In this document: piece by piece, positions 18,933 to 28,423 of the stretch
How the letters are laid out: each line of letters starts with the position of its first letter
How positions within the stretch are numbered: position 1 is the first letter of the stretch
NCBI GenBank assembly: GCA_030447665.1
Contig: JAUJOJ010000002.1
Span: forward strand, 92,547 to 156,546
Length of the DNA: 64,000 nt
Reading direction: 5' to 3'
From: Allosphingosinicella sp.
Lineage (GTDB): Bacteria > Pseudomonadota > Alphaproteobacteria > Sphingomonadales > Sphingomonadaceae
Made by a program: the position numbers and the translations under genes
Notes under the pieces: model-generated
The model's input: only the letters and a program-made list of their open reading frames with translations
The model's database searches: none
Told to the model about the DNA's origin: nothing

Positions 18933-19319
18933 ATGGCCATAGAATCTACGGGGTCGCCCGACCTTTCCAATGGCCGCATCCTGATCGTCGAGGATGAATA
19001 TTATCTCGCAGACGGTCTTGCGCGCGCTCGAGCGGCAGGGGCGGAGGTGGTCGGGCCCGTCGGGTCGCTCGGCGAGGCGGACGCCTTGGTGCGCGAGGGC
19101 AATTTCGGTGGCGCCATTTTGGACATCAATCTGCGCGGCGAAATGGCCTTCCCGGGTGGCGGACCGCCTGGGTCGAAAGGCATCCCCTTCATTGTGGCGA
19201 GCGGCTACAACAGCGCGGTGATCCCGGATCGCTTCCTGGCCGTTCCGCGGGTCGAAAAACCGTTCAATCCGGGAGAGGTGATCGGGGCCATCCCGCTCCT
19301 GCTGCAACGCCGCAGCTAA
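18933..19319 (+). CDS. single-domain response regulator (receiver), with compensating indels
   Basis: A 128-residue receiver protein: acidic pocket ILIVEDEYYLADGLA, phosphoacceptor in GAILDINLRGEMAFP, then IPFIVASGYNSAVIP (Thr/Ser position) and the conserved Lys in VPRVEKPF. Two stretches are out of register although the overall frame is restored. ARARAAGAEV should read ARALERQGAEV (3 bases lost). PGGGPPGSKGIPF should read PVADRLGSKGIPF (one G gained, one lost). Both sit in G/GC runs. Such receivers commonly accept phosphate from HWE kinases, and a degenerate one lies next door. Confidence 0.85.
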   Translation: MAIESTGSPDLSNGRILIVEDEYYLADGLARARAAGAEVVGPVGSLGEADALVREGNFGGAILDINLRGEMAFPGGGPPGSKGIPFIVASGYNSAVIPDRFLAVPRVEKPFNPGEVIGAIPLLLQRRS

Positions 19320-19688
19320 GCCCCTTTGGAATCATAATTTAATCAAGAAACCGAACTACGATGACCTGCGAATGCGCTTGGCGGAGATTTGGCGCAATCA
19401 CCGCCGATCCAGCGAATCTTGGTACAAACGGGCGCTATGGTGAAGCACGGCGACATTCGATTTCATTCGATCCGAGGCTGAGCCTCAGCGAGCCGTCCCG
19501 CAGCGTACCGCGGAATTTCGTTAGCGCAGCCTCCAGCCCCGTCCTCCTTCTGCGTTCTTGAGTGTGTCCCTGCCAGCAGAGGCACACTTTTTTGCGAGTA
19601 CCTCATCCCGATCGCTCGTGCGGCCGCCGCGCCGGAACCACAACGGCACCCGGCCATTGTTTCCCGAAAGCAGATGGAGTGGCATAGC

Positions 19689-19958
19689 ATGACCGACCTC
19701 ATGAAGCTTCTCATCGGCGCCGGTTTCCTCGCGCTGGCCGCATGCGGCGGCAAGGGAGACGACAAGGCGGCCGAGGAAGTCGAGCAGGCCTTCGAGAACA
19801 CCGCCCAGCAACTCGACAACGCCGCCGCGAATGCGAGCGGAGCGGCCGAGGAGCGGCTCGAGGACGAGGCCGAGGTCCTGCGCGAGACCGGGGAAGCGGC
19901 CGCAGAGGCGATCGACGACGTCGACCTCAACACCCAGGCCACCGTCAACCAGCAATAG
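19689..19958 (+). CDS. small acidic lipoprotein
   Basis: An 89-residue protein starting MTDLMKLLIGAGFLALAAC (lipobox LAAC, cleavage before Cys19). The mature part is Ala/Glu-rich and predicted as one long amphipathic helix (EEVEQAFENTAQQLDN..EERLEDEAEVLRE). Similar small lipoproteins are common in sphingomonads; function unknown. The 370-bp stretch upstream (19320-19688) holds no recognisable gene and probably contains its promoter. Confidence 0.75.
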   Translation: MTDLMKLLIGAGFLALAACGGKGDDKAAEEVEQAFENTAQQLDNAAANASGAAEERLEDEAEVLRETGEAAAEAIDDVDLNTQATVNQQ

Positions 19959-19977
19959 CGGGACCTTTGCGTAACTC

Positions 19978-20069
19978 CGTCACTCCCGCGAAAGCGGGAG
20001 TCCAGCTTCTTTATAAGCCTGTGAGAAGTAAGAAGAAGCTGGATCCCCGCTTTCGCGAGGATGACTATC
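19978..20069. repeat. REP-type inverted repeat
   Basis: Two arms of a typical proteobacterial REP/BIME: TCACTCCCGCGAAAGCGGGA and, in inverse, CCCCGCTTTCGCGAGGATGA. They are joined through complementary CCAGCTTCTT / AAGAAGCTGG. Each arm also folds alone (CCCGC/GCGGG). In six-frame translation this yields the familiar nonsense peptide AKAGIQ...LDSRFRG, so no protein is encoded here. Confidence 0.85.
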
Positions 20070-20141
20070 CCGAGGACTGCTACCGGGGTTAGGCAAAGGT
20101 CCGCAATAGCCGGCAAGGGCTGCTCGGCGCGGGGCGCCCCG

Positions 20142-20298
20142 TCAGGCTCTTCCGAAACGCGCCTCCAGCATCGGATCCACCCCATAGCGGCCGGAGCCCC
20201 GCACCGCGAAATAGAGGCCGAGGAAGACGAGGATCAGAGCCGGCCACCAGCCGGGGAAATCCTGCTGCCAGTGCACCACGGTGGTGGATCGTCGCCAT
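20142..20298 (-). pseudogene. C-terminal fragment of a DoxX-like membrane protein
   Basis: The last ~45 codons read HWQQDFPGWWPALILVFLGLYFAVRGSGRYGVDPMLE, matching the final membrane helix and the RGxGRYxxD tail of DoxX family proteins. Upstream of about 20298 the frame loses all similarity and no start codon in a plausible context exists. The first three helices are therefore missing. Either a genuine truncation next to the REP element or a mis-join. Confidence 0.5.
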
Positions 20299-20409
20299 CG
20301 GCCAAGGCTAGATCGCCTCCATGCTCCCGTCACCTGCCGGCTGTTCGCGGACTTGTTCCGGCTTGCGAACTTTGCCACTCCAGCGAACATGCGCTGCCAG
20401 GAGAATTTC

Positions 20410-21360
20410 ATGCGTAGAATTCCAATCATGTGCGCGTGTCTGGCGCTTCTCGCCTCCTGCACCACGGCCAAGCCGGAGGCGAACGAGCCGGAAGCTTCGG
20501 CCCGCTACACCTTCTGGCGCCCGGCGCCCGTCCAGAACGCCGCCGAGCCTTCCAACGTCATCAAGGAAAGCCTCGCCTCCGACTGGCGGCCGATCGCGCC
20601 GGAGAATCTCCTGATCATGGAGCTTCAGGGCGGAGGCCAGGTGACGATCGAGCTCGCCAGCAACTTCGCGCCCATTCATGTCGCCAACATCAAGGCGCTG
20701 GCCCGCGGCGGATGGTGGAACCCGGCCAGCGTCTATCGCATCCAGGAGAATTATGTCGTCCAGTGGGGATTGAACGAGAGCGATAAACCGCTCCCCGCAG
20801 GCGTCGTGAAGGCGCCTCCCGCGGAATATGACCGGGCGCTCGCCGGGCTCGATATCCGGCCGCTGGGCTTTCCGGACAGCTACGCGCCGATGGTCGGGCA
20901 CGCCGATGGCTGGCCGGTCGGCTACGATCCGGAGGCGGGCCGCGCCTGGCTCGCTCATTGCTATGGAATGGTCGGGGTGGGTCGCGACCTCGCACCCGAT
21001 ACGGGCACCGGCGGCGAGCTCTACGCGGTGATCGGCCATTCGCCACGCCACCTCGATCTCAACATCGCCACCGTCGGCCGCGTGATCGAGGGGATCGATC
21101 GCCTCACCGCTCATCCCCGCGGTACCGAGGCGCTCGGGTTCATCAAGGACCCGAAGAACCACATCCGGATCGCCCGCATCCGCCTTGCAGCCGAGATTCC
21201 GGCCGCGCAGCGCCCGGCCTTCGAAGTGATGCGAACGGATACGGCTGCCTTCAGCGCCTATGTCACCGGACGCGCCAATCGTGGTGGCGGTTTCTTCAAT
21301 CGTCCGGCAGGCGGAGTGGATCTTTGCAACGCGCTCGTCCCGACGCGGCGAAAGACCTGA
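20410..21360 (+). CDS. cyclophilin-type peptidylprolyl isomerase, lipoprotein
   Basis: A 316-residue protein with a lipoprotein signal (MRRIPIMCACLALLASC). The cyclophilin fold follows: MELQGGGQVTIELASNFAPIHVANIKALARGGWWN, SVYRIQENYVVQWG (the R/F active-site region), GELYAVIGHSPRHLDLNIATVGRVIEGID, and a C-terminal extension (about residues 260-316) containing RRGGGFFNRPAGG. The family catalyses cis-trans isomerisation of prolyl bonds, here in the periplasm. The segment around the active site deviates from textbook cyclophilins, with a long insertion between residues about 135 and 200. A hairpin terminator follows at 21368. Confidence 0.9.
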   Translation: MRRIPIMCACLALLASCTTAKPEANEPEASARYTFWRPAPVQNAAEPSNVIKESLASDWRPIAPENLLIMELQGGGQVTIELASNFAPIHVANIKALARGGWWNPASVYRIQENYVVQWGLNESDKPLPAGVVKAPPAEYDRALAGLDIRPLGFPDSYAPMVGHADGWPVGYDPEAGRAWLAHCYGMVGVGRDLAPDTGTGGELYAVIGHSPRHLDLNIATVGRVIEGIDRLTAHPRGTEALGFIKDPKNHIRIARIRLAAEIPAAQRPAFEVMRTDTAAFSAYVTGRANRGGGFFNRPAGGVDLCNALVPTRRKT

Positions 21361-21367
21361 TAGAGAA

Positions 21368-21399
21368 ACGCCGGCCCCTCGCGTAAAAAGGGCCGGCGT
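21368..21399. terminator. bidirectional terminator between convergent genes
   Basis: A 10-bp perfect stem ACGCCGGCCC / GGGCCGGCGT with a 12-nt loop containing AAAAA. It lies between the convergent isomerase gene (stop 21360) and the Zn-ribbon gene (end 21457). The trailing T-run is weak. Confidence 0.6.
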
Positions 21400-21456
21400 G
21401 TTGCGAGGTGGCCGGTTCAGGTCGGCCGACCTCGAGCCTGTGTGAGTTCGTAAGGG

Positions 21457-21726
21457 TCAGGCGGCGAAGGCATGCTCCGGACGCCCGAACGGCGCGCGGC
21501 GGATGGTGCGGACGATCTGGCCGCCGGCGACCAGAGCCGTGCTTTCCAGCGGAAGCGCGGTTGTGCAGAAGGCGCACTCGGCCATGGTCCGGCCGACATA
21601 CCAATGCGTGTGGCCGCAGCCGGGGCAGTGATTGGTCTGCTCTTCGCGATAGACGACGTGATAGCCTCGATCGGCGGCCTTAGGGATAAGGCACCCGCCG
21701 CGTGCTTCCAGAATACTCGTGGCCAT
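21457..21726 (-). CDS. zinc-ribbon hypothetical protein
   Basis: An 89-residue protein starting at ATG 21726 with RBS GAAGGAG. Two CxxC knuckles, CPGCGHTHWYVG and CAFC, indicate a structural zinc site. The rest (SILEARGGCLIP..GYHVVYREEQ, ALPLESTALV) has no recognised catalytic motif. Short cytoplasmic protein of unknown role. Confidence 0.7.
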   Translation of the reverse strand: MATSILEARGGCLIPKAADRGYHVVYREEQTNHCPGCGHTHWYVGRTMAECAFCTTALPLESTALVAGGQIVRTIRRAPFGRPEHAFAA

Positions 21727-22028
21727 ACTCAGGCTCCTTCTCAACCCAACTTGAAGCCATAACGAGCGGAATCGCGGAAGGGTTTCATGGCGTTCGGATG
21801 AACAAGCCACCGGACGGGAACTTTTCCCCCTGCGACGCCCTCGGTTAACCTTGCAAAGCCGCAGAGACAGCCCGTTTCCCCCTAGCGGTGAGTCGTTTAT
21901 GCCACAGTCTCGATTTTTGTTTGGGCGTCCTCTTCGAGTGCCTCATGCCGCTCATGTCAGGTTCAACCGCAGCCCTCCACCTCCGGATTGTTTGAAAAGC
22001 TGCCGTCGCCGTCTACATCGGATCCATC

Positions 22029-22535
22029 GTGCCCGGATATGCCCCTGACAGTCTCGAAAAGGCCCGGCTGCTGGGGCTCCTCGTGCCTGCCGCATTGCTG
22101 GCCGGGGCCCTGGGCTCGCAATATCTCGGTGGACTTCACCCGTGCGAGATGTGCCACTGGCAGCGCTGGGGCCATTATGCCGCCCTCGCTTTCGCCCTGA
22201 TCTCCGTCGCGATGCGGGTCAGTGCGGACAGGGGCCGCAGCTTCGTCTGGCTGGCCGCTTTGGGCATTCTCTCGAGCGGTCTCACCGGTGCCTTTCATGC
22301 GGGTGTCGAGCTGGGGATCGTCGAGGGCTTCACCCAATGCTCGGCGACCGGCGGCGGCGGATCGGCCGACGAGATGCTCAAGGATATTCTCTCCGCCCCG
22401 CTCGTTCGCTGCGATGAGGTGCAATGGTCGTTCCTCGGCATCTCGATGGCCGGCTGGAACGCGATCATCTCAACGGGGTCTGGATTGGTGATCTTATGGC
22501 TGAGTCTCAGGCGTCCGCGAGCGGCAACGGCATGA
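22029..22535 (+). CDS. dsbB: disulfide bond formation protein B
   Basis: A 168-residue inner-membrane protein with four hydrophobic helices. The first periplasmic loop carries the redox pair CEMC (in GGLHPCEMCHWQRWGHY, a DsbB signature). The second loop carries two further cysteines (FTQC and LVRCDE). DsbB reoxidises DsbA and hands electrons to ubiquinone. Start GTG 22029 is preceded by few RBS features. Its stop overlaps the coq7 start (ATGA); coupling a quinone-using enzyme to a quinone-synthesis gene is functionally sensible (inference). Confidence 0.93.
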   Translation: MPGYAPDSLEKARLLGLLVPAALLAGALGSQYLGGLHPCEMCHWQRWGHYAALAFALISVAMRVSADRGRSFVWLAALGILSSGLTGAFHAGVELGIVEGFTQCSATGGGGSADEMLKDILSAPLVRCDEVQWSFLGISMAGWNAIISTGSGLVILWLSLRRPRAATA

Positions 22536-23080
22536 CCGCTCCCCGCCCCGACTGGCGGCCGGGCGACCACCGCGCGGATATGGACCGGATGATCCGCGTC
22601 GATCAGGCCGGCGAATATGGCGCGACCCGGATTTACGCGGGTCAGCTTGCCGTGCTGGGCGAGGATCATCCTGCCTCCCGCATCATCGCCCGGATGGCGC
22701 TCCAGGAAAAGCGGCACCTCGACCATTTCAACCAGCTGATGACCGACCGCGGCGTCCGCCCGACCGTGCTCCAGCCGATCTGGAACGTCGCCGGCCACGC
22801 GCTCGGCGCGGTCACCGCCCTCATGAGCCCCAGCGCGGCCATGGCTTGCACCGCCGCGGTAGAGACCGAGATCGACAAGCATTATTCGGATCAGCTCCGC
22901 CAATTGGGCGGGGACGATCCGGACCTTTCGGCCACCATCACCGAATTCCAACTCGAGGAGCTCGAACATCGCGATACTGCGATCGCCTCGGGCGCCGAGA
23001 GCAGCTTCGGCTATCCATTGCTTTCAGCCTTCATTCGCGCCGGCTGCCGCGCCGCAATCGCGCTTTCTAAGAGGATCTGA
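22532..23080 (+). CDS. coq7: demethoxyubiquinone hydroxylase COQ7
   Basis: A 182-residue diiron hydroxylase that catalyses the penultimate hydroxylation in ubiquinone biosynthesis. Iron ligands are visible in the pattern RVDQAGEYGATRIYAGQ (Glu), ALQEKRHLDHF (E..H), AVETEIDKHYSDQL (Glu) and LEELEHRDTAI (E..H). The chosen start ATG 22532 overlaps the dsbB stop. An alternative ATG at 22496 would overlap dsbB by 40 nt. The length is normal for bacterial COQ7. Confidence 0.94.
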   Translation: MTAPRPDWRPGDHRADMDRMIRVDQAGEYGATRIYAGQLAVLGEDHPASRIIARMALQEKRHLDHFNQLMTDRGVRPTVLQPIWNVAGHALGAVTALMSPSAAMACTAAVETEIDKHYSDQLRQLGGDDPDLSATITEFQLEELEHRDTAIASGAESSFGYPLLSAFIRAGCRAAIALSKRI

Positions 23081-23084
23081 CGAT

Positions 23085-23588
23085 ATGAGAACCGCCCTCT
23101 TCGCCGCCGCTGCCGTTGCAGCCCTGTTTGGGGCCGCTCCGGCCTCCGCCCAAAGCTCAGGCCAGGCTGCCGCCGCGGCGCCTGCTGGCCCCGACGATGT
23201 CCGCGTCAATCAGCTGATCGTCTATGGGACCGATCCCTGCCCCGCCAGCGCAGACGAGATCACGGTCTGCGCCCGCCGTCCCGAGGCAGACCGCTACCGC
23301 ATCCCCGCACCGCTCCGCGACCGCGAGGGTCCGGCCAGCAACAGCTGGGCCAATCGCGCGCTCGAGCTGCAATATGTCGGCCGCACCGGCATTCAGAGCT
23401 GCTCGACCGTCGGGCCCGGCGGCGCGACCGGCTGCCTCACGCAGCTCATCAACCAGGCCCGCGCCGAACGGCGAGGCGCCGACGAGGTCGACTGGAATGC
23501 GATGATCGAGCAGGCCCGGCAAGAGCGCCTGGGCAAGATCGACGAGCAATCCGAAGCGATCGAGCGCGAGCAAAGCCAGCCTCGCTGA
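23085..23588 (+). CDS. exported protein, tandem paralog 1
   Basis: A 167-residue protein with a signal peptide (MRTALFAAAAVAALFGAAPASAQ). The conserved core is VIVYG.D.CP....EI.VCARRPE.DRYRIP.PLRDR and YVGRTGIQSCSTVGPGG.TGC, with five cysteines. It shares this core with the next gene at 23699, so the two arose by duplication. A charged helical tail (about residues 120-167) is unique to this copy. No catalytic motif is recognised. It starts 4 nt after coq7 and may be co-transcribed. Confidence 0.8.
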   Translation: MRTALFAAAAVAALFGAAPASAQSSGQAAAAAPAGPDDVRVNQLIVYGTDPCPASADEITVCARRPEADRYRIPAPLRDREGPASNSWANRALELQYVGRTGIQSCSTVGPGGATGCLTQLINQARAERRGADEVDWNAMIEQARQERLGKIDEQSEAIEREQSQPR

Positions 23589-23698
23589 TTCCTGCCTGCG
23601 GCTTTGGCTGAGGAGCTTCAGCGCAATCCGGCGCCGGAAACGGAACAAAGAAGCGGCTCACCCCTTCTTTTCCAGCATTCGGAAGCCTGGAGGCCGAA

Positions 23699-24100
23699 AT
23701 GAAGCGCCTGTTTGCCCACGCCGCCGCGGCCGCCGCGGTGCTTGGCCTCACCCCCTTGCCCGCGGACGCCCAGCAGCGGCAGCGAACCGCGCGCGCCGAA
23801 AATGTCCGCCAGGTCGTCATCTATGGCCGCGACCGCTGCCCTCGTGGAAGCGGTGGGGAGATCGTCATCTGCGCCCGCCGGCCAGAGAGCGAGCGCTACC
23901 GTATCCCCCGGGCGCTACGCGACCGCACGCCTGGCCGCGGCGGCACCAGCTGGGCGGCGCGCGCTCGCAGTCTCGAATATGTCGGCCGCACAGGGATCCA
24001 GAGCTGCTCCACCGTCGGACCGGGCGGTCATACCGGCTGCTGGGAGCAGATGATGCGCACCGCCCGCGAGGAGCGCGAGGCGGCGGCGCGAGGAGAATAG
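23699..24100 (+). CDS. exported protein, tandem paralog 2
   Basis: A 133-residue exported protein (signal MKRLFAHAAAAAAVLGL..ADAQ) that repeats the core of the preceding gene: VVIYGRDRCPRGSGGEIVICARRPESERYRIP and YVGRTGIQSCSTVGPGGHTGC. All core cysteines are conserved between the two, suggesting disulfides. It is convergent with the DUF885 gene, whose stop codon is immediately adjacent. Confidence 0.8.
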   Translation: MKRLFAHAAAAAAVLGLTPLPADAQQRQRTARAENVRQVVIYGRDRCPRGSGGEIVICARRPESERYRIPRALRDRTPGRGGTSWAARARSLEYVGRTGIQSCSTVGPGGHTGCWEQMMRTAREEREAAARGE

Positions 24101-25852
24101 TTAGGCCCGGCGCCTTTCCGCCGCGATCCACTCGCCGACCTGGCCTTCGAGCACGTCGAGCGGCACGGCGCCCTGGCTCAGCACCGCATCGTGGAAGCGG
24201 CGGAGATCGAACCCCGTCCCAAGCGCCTTTTGCGCCCTTGCCCGTAATTCCCTGATGCGGATGTTGCCGATCATGTAGGCCAGCGCCTGGCCGGGCCAGC
24301 TGATGTAGCGGTTCACCTCGGCATCGATATTCGCATCGGTCAGCGCCGTATTCTCCCGCATGAACGCGACCGCCCGGGCCTTGTCCCAACCCTTGGAGTG
24401 CACGCCCGTATCGACCACCAGCCGCGCCGCCCGCCATGCCTGGTATGAAAGCTGCCCCATCTTCTTAGCGGGCGTGTCGTAGAGGCCCATCTCCTCGCCG
24501 AGACTCTCGGAATAAAGCCCCCACCCTTCTGAAAAGGCATTGAAACCGGTGAAGTTGCGGCGAAAGGGTGCAAGCTCCAGCTCCTGCTGAAGCGCGATCT
24601 GATGATGATGCCCCGGCACCGCCTCGTGCAGGCTGAGCGCCGGTATTTCCCACAGCGGCCGCTGGTTGAGCTTGGACGTGTTCACATAATAAGTGCCGGC
24701 GATCCCGCTCTCCGGCGAGCCGGAATTATAATAGGCCGTGGTCGTTCCTTCAGCCGTCTCTGCGGGAATGGCACGCAGCCCGTAGGGAAGCCGCGGCAGC
24801 CGCCCGAAATATTCCGGCATCTTGCCGTCGATCCTCTTGGTGACGATCGCGGTCTCGCGAAGAAGCTGATCCGGCGTGGTCGCAAAATATCGGGGATCGG
24901 TGCGCAGTTCCTGGATGAAGGCTGCGCGGTTCGGGAAGCCCGCTTGCTTGGCGACCGCCTCCATCTCCGAACGGATGCGCGCAGATTCCTTGAGTCCGAT
25001 CTGGTGGATCTGGTCGGGCGTGAGATCGGTCGTAGTGTGCTGGCGGACGAGGAACGCATAATATTCCTTGCCGCCCTTTTGGGCCGAGACGCTGTCGGCC
25101 CGCGCGCAGCGCGGGGCATAGCTCGTCCGGTAAAAAGCCAGATGCTTGGCATAAGCGGGGTTCAGCACATCGGTGATGATTCGCTGCGCGCGGCCCTGCA
25201 TTGCCGCCCAATCGCGCTCCGTCACGTCCTGAGGGCGGCTCCGCGCGAACGGTTCGTAGAAGCGGGACTTCGCCGGATCGCTGGCGATAACGCCCGAAAT
25301 GGTCCGCTCGTAATTGCCGAGAACGGAGCAGGGCAGCACATAGCCGCCCTCCACCGCCTCGGCGGTAATCGCCAGCGCCGGATCGTTGATCTTCGGATAT
25401 TGCGAGATCCGGGAGAGGTAGCTCTCATAATCCGCCCTGGTCCGGAACGGCAGGTTGGTGGCCATGCCGGCAAAGCCCTGATGCCAGCCATAATAAGTGG
25501 TGAACAGCATCGAGCGCTGCGGATAAGTGTTCGCTTCCACCGTCTCCTCGAGGCTGCGCTTGAGGATAGCACGGTTGGTGCGGTCGGCAGCGCCGAGGCC
25601 GGCAGCGGGAACCGCGTTCAGCCGCCGGAGAAATGCCTGGGCTTCCCCCGCGCGCCTGTCGCGCGCGGCGGCGCTGATGTCCTCGATGCGGTCATCGTAG
25701 GAGCGGACTCCCAATGCGGTCGCGGCGGTCGGGTTCTCGCGGAGGAGCCAGGCATAATGGTCCTGGAGGAGATTGGCGAAGTCATCGGCCGGGGCCGCCG
25801 CTGCGGGCGCCGCCGCGGCGAGGGCGGCGGCGAAGAGGATGGTGATACGCAA
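24101..25852 (-). CDS. DUF885 family exported peptidase-like protein
   Basis: A 583-residue protein with a signal peptide starting [23 protein letters not shown] at 25852 is chosen because a GGAGAG Shine-Dalgarno lies 5 nt upstream and it puts the signal at the N terminus; the frame extends 18 codons further without an RBS. The metal-binding signature [11 protein letters not shown] (HExxH-like) and [16 protein letters not shown] (the downstream Glu) match the DUF885/M32-like fold. Late motifs are [15 protein letters not shown] and [17 protein letters not shown]. Presumed periplasmic zinc peptidase; substrate unknown. Confidence 0.9.
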   Translation of the reverse strand: MRITILFAAALAAAAPAAAAPADDFANLLQDHYAWLLRENPTAATALGVRSYDDRIEDISAAARDRRAGEAQAFLRRLNAVPAAGLGAADRTNRAILKRSLEETVEANTYPQRSMLFTTYYGWHQGFAGMATNLPFRTRADYESYLSRISQYPKINDPALAITAEAVEGGYVLPCSVLGNYERTISGVIASDPAKSRFYEPFARSRPQDVTERDWAAMQGRAQRIITDVLNPAYAKHLAFYRTSYAPRCARADSVSAQKGGKEYYAFLVRQHTTTDLTPDQIHQIGLKESARIRSEMEAVAKQAGFPNRAAFIQELRTDPRYFATTPDQLLRETAIVTKRIDGKMPEYFGRLPRLPYGLRAIPAETAEGTTTAYYNSGSPESGIAGTYYVNTSKLNQRPLWEIPALSLHEAVPGHHHQIALQQELELAPFRRNFTGFNAFSEGWGLYSESLGEEMGLYDTPAKKMGQLSYQAWRAARLVVDTGVHSKGWDKARAVAFMRENTALTDANIDAEVNRYISWPGQALAYMIGNIRIRELRARAQKALGTGFDLRRFHDAVLSQGAVPLDVLEGQVGEWIAAERRRA

Positions 25853-25969
25853 GCCGGCTCTCCTCAAATTGCGGCGCCACGATATCGGAGGCCGCGCTCG
25901 GCGCAAGTCCGGGGGAAACGTTCCGCCGCCAGGCCCGTTGACGAGGGTTCATCATCAGGAAGGCAGCGG

Positions 25970-26179
25970 ATGAGCGACAATGTGTACAAGATCATCGAGA
26001 TCGTCGGCAGCTCGCCCACCGGGATCGAGGACGCGGTCGAAAAGGCGATCGCCCGCGCCTCCGCCACCATCCGCGAAATTCGCTGGTTCGAGGTCAAGGA
26101 AACCCGCGGCCACGTGGAGGACGGCCGAGTTGCCCATTACCAGGTCACGTTGAGAATCGGCTTCACTCTCGCCGACTAG
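25970..26179 (+). CDS. dodecin
   Basis: A 69-residue protein of the dodecin family: small dodecameric flavin-binding proteins that store or buffer FMN/riboflavin. Features are [40 protein letters not shown] with the flavin-stacking Trp, then [24 protein letters not shown] is 8 nt upstream. The length is exactly that of the family. Confidence 0.93.
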   Translation: MSDNVYKIIEIVGSSPTGIEDAVEKAIARASATIREIRWFEVKETRGHVEDGRVAHYQVTLRIGFTLAD

Positions 26180-26328
26180 GTGGCGGGCATCATCGCGGGT
26201 CATTAGTCGCCCTGCCCGAGGCTTTGGCGCCGCGTCGATCTTTGTTCGCTTGCCCGAGTGAAATCGATATAAGTCGCCTCCGTTGGCGCGTTGCGGCAGC
26301 CTCGCCGCTCACGCCGGGAGACGGATTG

Positions 26329-28371
26329 GTGTTGATTGATGACTTGACCGGCACCCCTTCGGCAGAGGCGCCGCGGTACGGCGTTCCGGATCTCGAAGCT
26401 GCTCCGCCGCCGCCCCGCCGCCGCCGCTGGTACCGCCGGCCCGGAATCATCCTGCTCATTCTCATCGGCTTGCTGGTCGCGTGGCTTGCAGTCACGGCGC
26501 CGCTGTCCAAGTCGCTTCAGCCGATCGCGCCGCCTGGAATCGTCCTTCTTTCCGCCGATGGAAGACCGATCGCCCGGCGGGGCGCGGTGACGGATCAGCC
26601 GGTCGCCGTCGCCGAGCTTCCCGACCACGTCCCTCAGGCCTTCCTCGCGGTCGAAGACCGGCGTTTCTATGTGCATCTCGGCATCGACCCGTGGGGAATT
26701 CTCCGCGCAGCCGTCCGCAACACGCTGGCGGGCGGCGTGCGGGAGGGCGGAAGCACGATCACGCAGCAGCTCGCAAAGCTCTCCTTCTTAAGCTCCGACC
26801 AGACCGCCGGCCGCAAGCTCCGCGAGGCCTTCATCGCCTTGTGGCTGGAGACCTGGCTGTCGAAGGACGAGATCCTCTCGCGTTACCTCTCCAATGCCTA
26901 TTTCGGCGACAATGTGTATGGCCTGCGCGCCGCCTCCCAGCATTATTTCAGCAAGGAGCCGGAAGATCTGAGCGTTTCCGAGAGCGCGATGCTCGCCGGG
27001 ATCGTGAAGGCGCCTTCGCGGCTGGCGCCGACGCAGAATTTGAAGGGCGCGCGGCAGCGGGCGAGCGTGGTCAAGGCTACGATGGTCGATGTCGGCTATC
27101 TGACCGAAGCCGAGGCGAAGCGCCTGAAGGCGGCGAAGCTCAAGGTCCGCCGCCTGAAGGCGATGCCGACCGGCACCTATTTCGCCGATTGGGTGCTTCC
27201 CCAGGCGCGCGAGCTCGCCGGCGGCGGATATGGCGAGCAGACGATCGAGACGACGCTCGACAGCCGGCTTCAGCGGCTGGCGGTGCGCACCGTCAACCGC
27301 GCCGGGCTCGGCAAGGCGCAGGTGGCGATGATCGCGATGCGGCCGGACGGCGAGGTGGTGGCGATGGTCGGCGGCAAGGATTATGCGCGCAGCCCCTTCA
27401 ACCGCGCCACCCAAGCCCGCCGCCAGCCCGGATCCACATTCAAGCTGTTCGTCTACCTCGCCGCCTTCCGTTCAGGGCTCGATCCGGAAAGCAAGGTGGA
27501 GGATCGGCCGCTGACGATCGGCGACTGGACCCCCAAGAACAATGGCGGCACCTATCGCGGCCGCATCACGCTGCGCGATGCCTTCGCCGCTTCGAGCAAC
27601 GTCGCCGCGGTCCGGCTGGCGGAGCGGGTCGGGCGCGACAAGGTGATCAAGGCCGCGCGCGACCTTGGCGTGACCAGTCCGCTGAGCAACGATCCGAGCC
27701 TTCCGCTCGGCACGTCTGGCTTGACCTTGCTCGAGCTCACCCAGGCCTATGCCGCGGTGGCAAATGGCTCATATCCGGTAGGGGCGCATGGGCTGCCGAA
27801 AAATGACGACAGCTGGTTCGCGAAGCTCTGGGGCACTCAGCGGCGCTTCGGAGGAGACCGGGACGAGATGCTGCGCGACCTCCTTTGGCACGTCGTCAAT
27901 CGCGGCACGGGCCGCGCGGCGGCGCTCGGCATCGATACATTCGGAAAGACGGGGACGACCCAGGACAATCGGGACGCGATCTTCGTCGGGTTCGCGGGCG
28001 ACCTCGTCACCGCGGTGTGGGTCGGCAACGACGACAATACGCCGCTCAAAGGCATCCAGGGCGGCGGGCTGCCGGCGCGGATCTGGCGCGACTTCATGTC
28101 GGGCGCGGTGCGGGCGCGCGCGACGATACCGCGCCCAGTGGTCCGGCAGGCCCCGGCCGCCGAGCCCGAGGAGACGGCGCCGAGCATCAGCGTGCCGCTG
28201 GAGGGCACCGGCTACGAGATCGGGGTCGAGCTTGGCAACGAGGCCGTCACCATTTCGGCCGAACCCAGCGCTCCGGGCGACGACCGGCCACCGCTGAGGG
28301 GCGAGATCCCGATCGGACCGCCCCCGCCGGCGCCTGTCCCGGAAGACGAGGAACCGCAACGGCTCCCCTGA
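26329..28371 (+). CDS. mrcA: penicillin-binding protein 1A-like, bifunctional
   Basis: A ~680-residue class A PBP that polymerises (GT51) and cross-links (transpeptidase) peptidoglycan. A membrane anchor lies at residues about 39-58 (GIILLILIGLLVAWLAV). GT51 motifs are AVEDRRFYVHLGID (catalytic Glu), GGSTITQQLAK and SNAYFGDNVYG. Transpeptidase motifs are RQPGSTFK (SxxK), AASSNVAA (SxN) and FGKTGTTQDN (KTG). A short Pro-rich tail follows. Start: GTG 26329 with GGGAG ahead; neighbouring TTG codons are possible, and the open frame extends to 26224 without an RBS. It could equally be termed PbpC-like, but no PbpC C-terminal domain is seen. Confidence 0.9.
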   Translation: MLIDDLTGTPSAEAPRYGVPDLEAAPPPPRRRRWYRRPGIILLILIGLLVAWLAVTAPLSKSLQPIAPPGIVLLSADGRPIARRGAVTDQPVAVAELPDHVPQAFLAVEDRRFYVHLGIDPWGILRAAVRNTLAGGVREGGSTITQQLAKLSFLSSDQTAGRKLREAFIALWLETWLSKDEILSRYLSNAYFGDNVYGLRAASQHYFSKEPEDLSVSESAMLAGIVKAPSRLAPTQNLKGARQRASVVKATMVDVGYLTEAEAKRLKAAKLKVRRLKAMPTGTYFADWVLPQARELAGGGYGEQTIETTLDSRLQRLAVRTVNRAGLGKAQVAMIAMRPDGEVVAMVGGKDYARSPFNRATQARRQPGSTFKLFVYLAAFRSGLDPESKVEDRPLTIGDWTPKNNGGTYRGRITLRDAFAASSNVAAVRLAERVGRDKVIKAARDLGVTSPLSNDPSLPLGTSGLTLLELTQAYAAVANGSYPVGAHGLPKNDDSWFAKLWGTQRRFGGDRDEMLRDLLWHVVNRGTGRAAALGIDTFGKTGTTQDNRDAIFVGFAGDLVTAVWVGNDDNTPLKGIQGGGLPARIWRDFMSGAVRARATIPRPVVRQAPAAEPEETAPSISVPLEGTGYEIGVELGNEAVTISAEPSAPGDDRPPLRGEIPIGPPPPAPVPEDEEPQRLP

Positions 28372-28423
28372 AAGTGGGACGGCCGAGGATTGCGGACGGT
28401 GATGCGATCAGGCTGATCGAGGT

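Noticed and set aside
19555-19680. Possible hairpin GTGTCCCTGC..GCAGAGGCACAC upstream of a lipoprotein
   Set aside because: Stem is imperfect (about 9 of 12 bases) with no T-run; likely chance.
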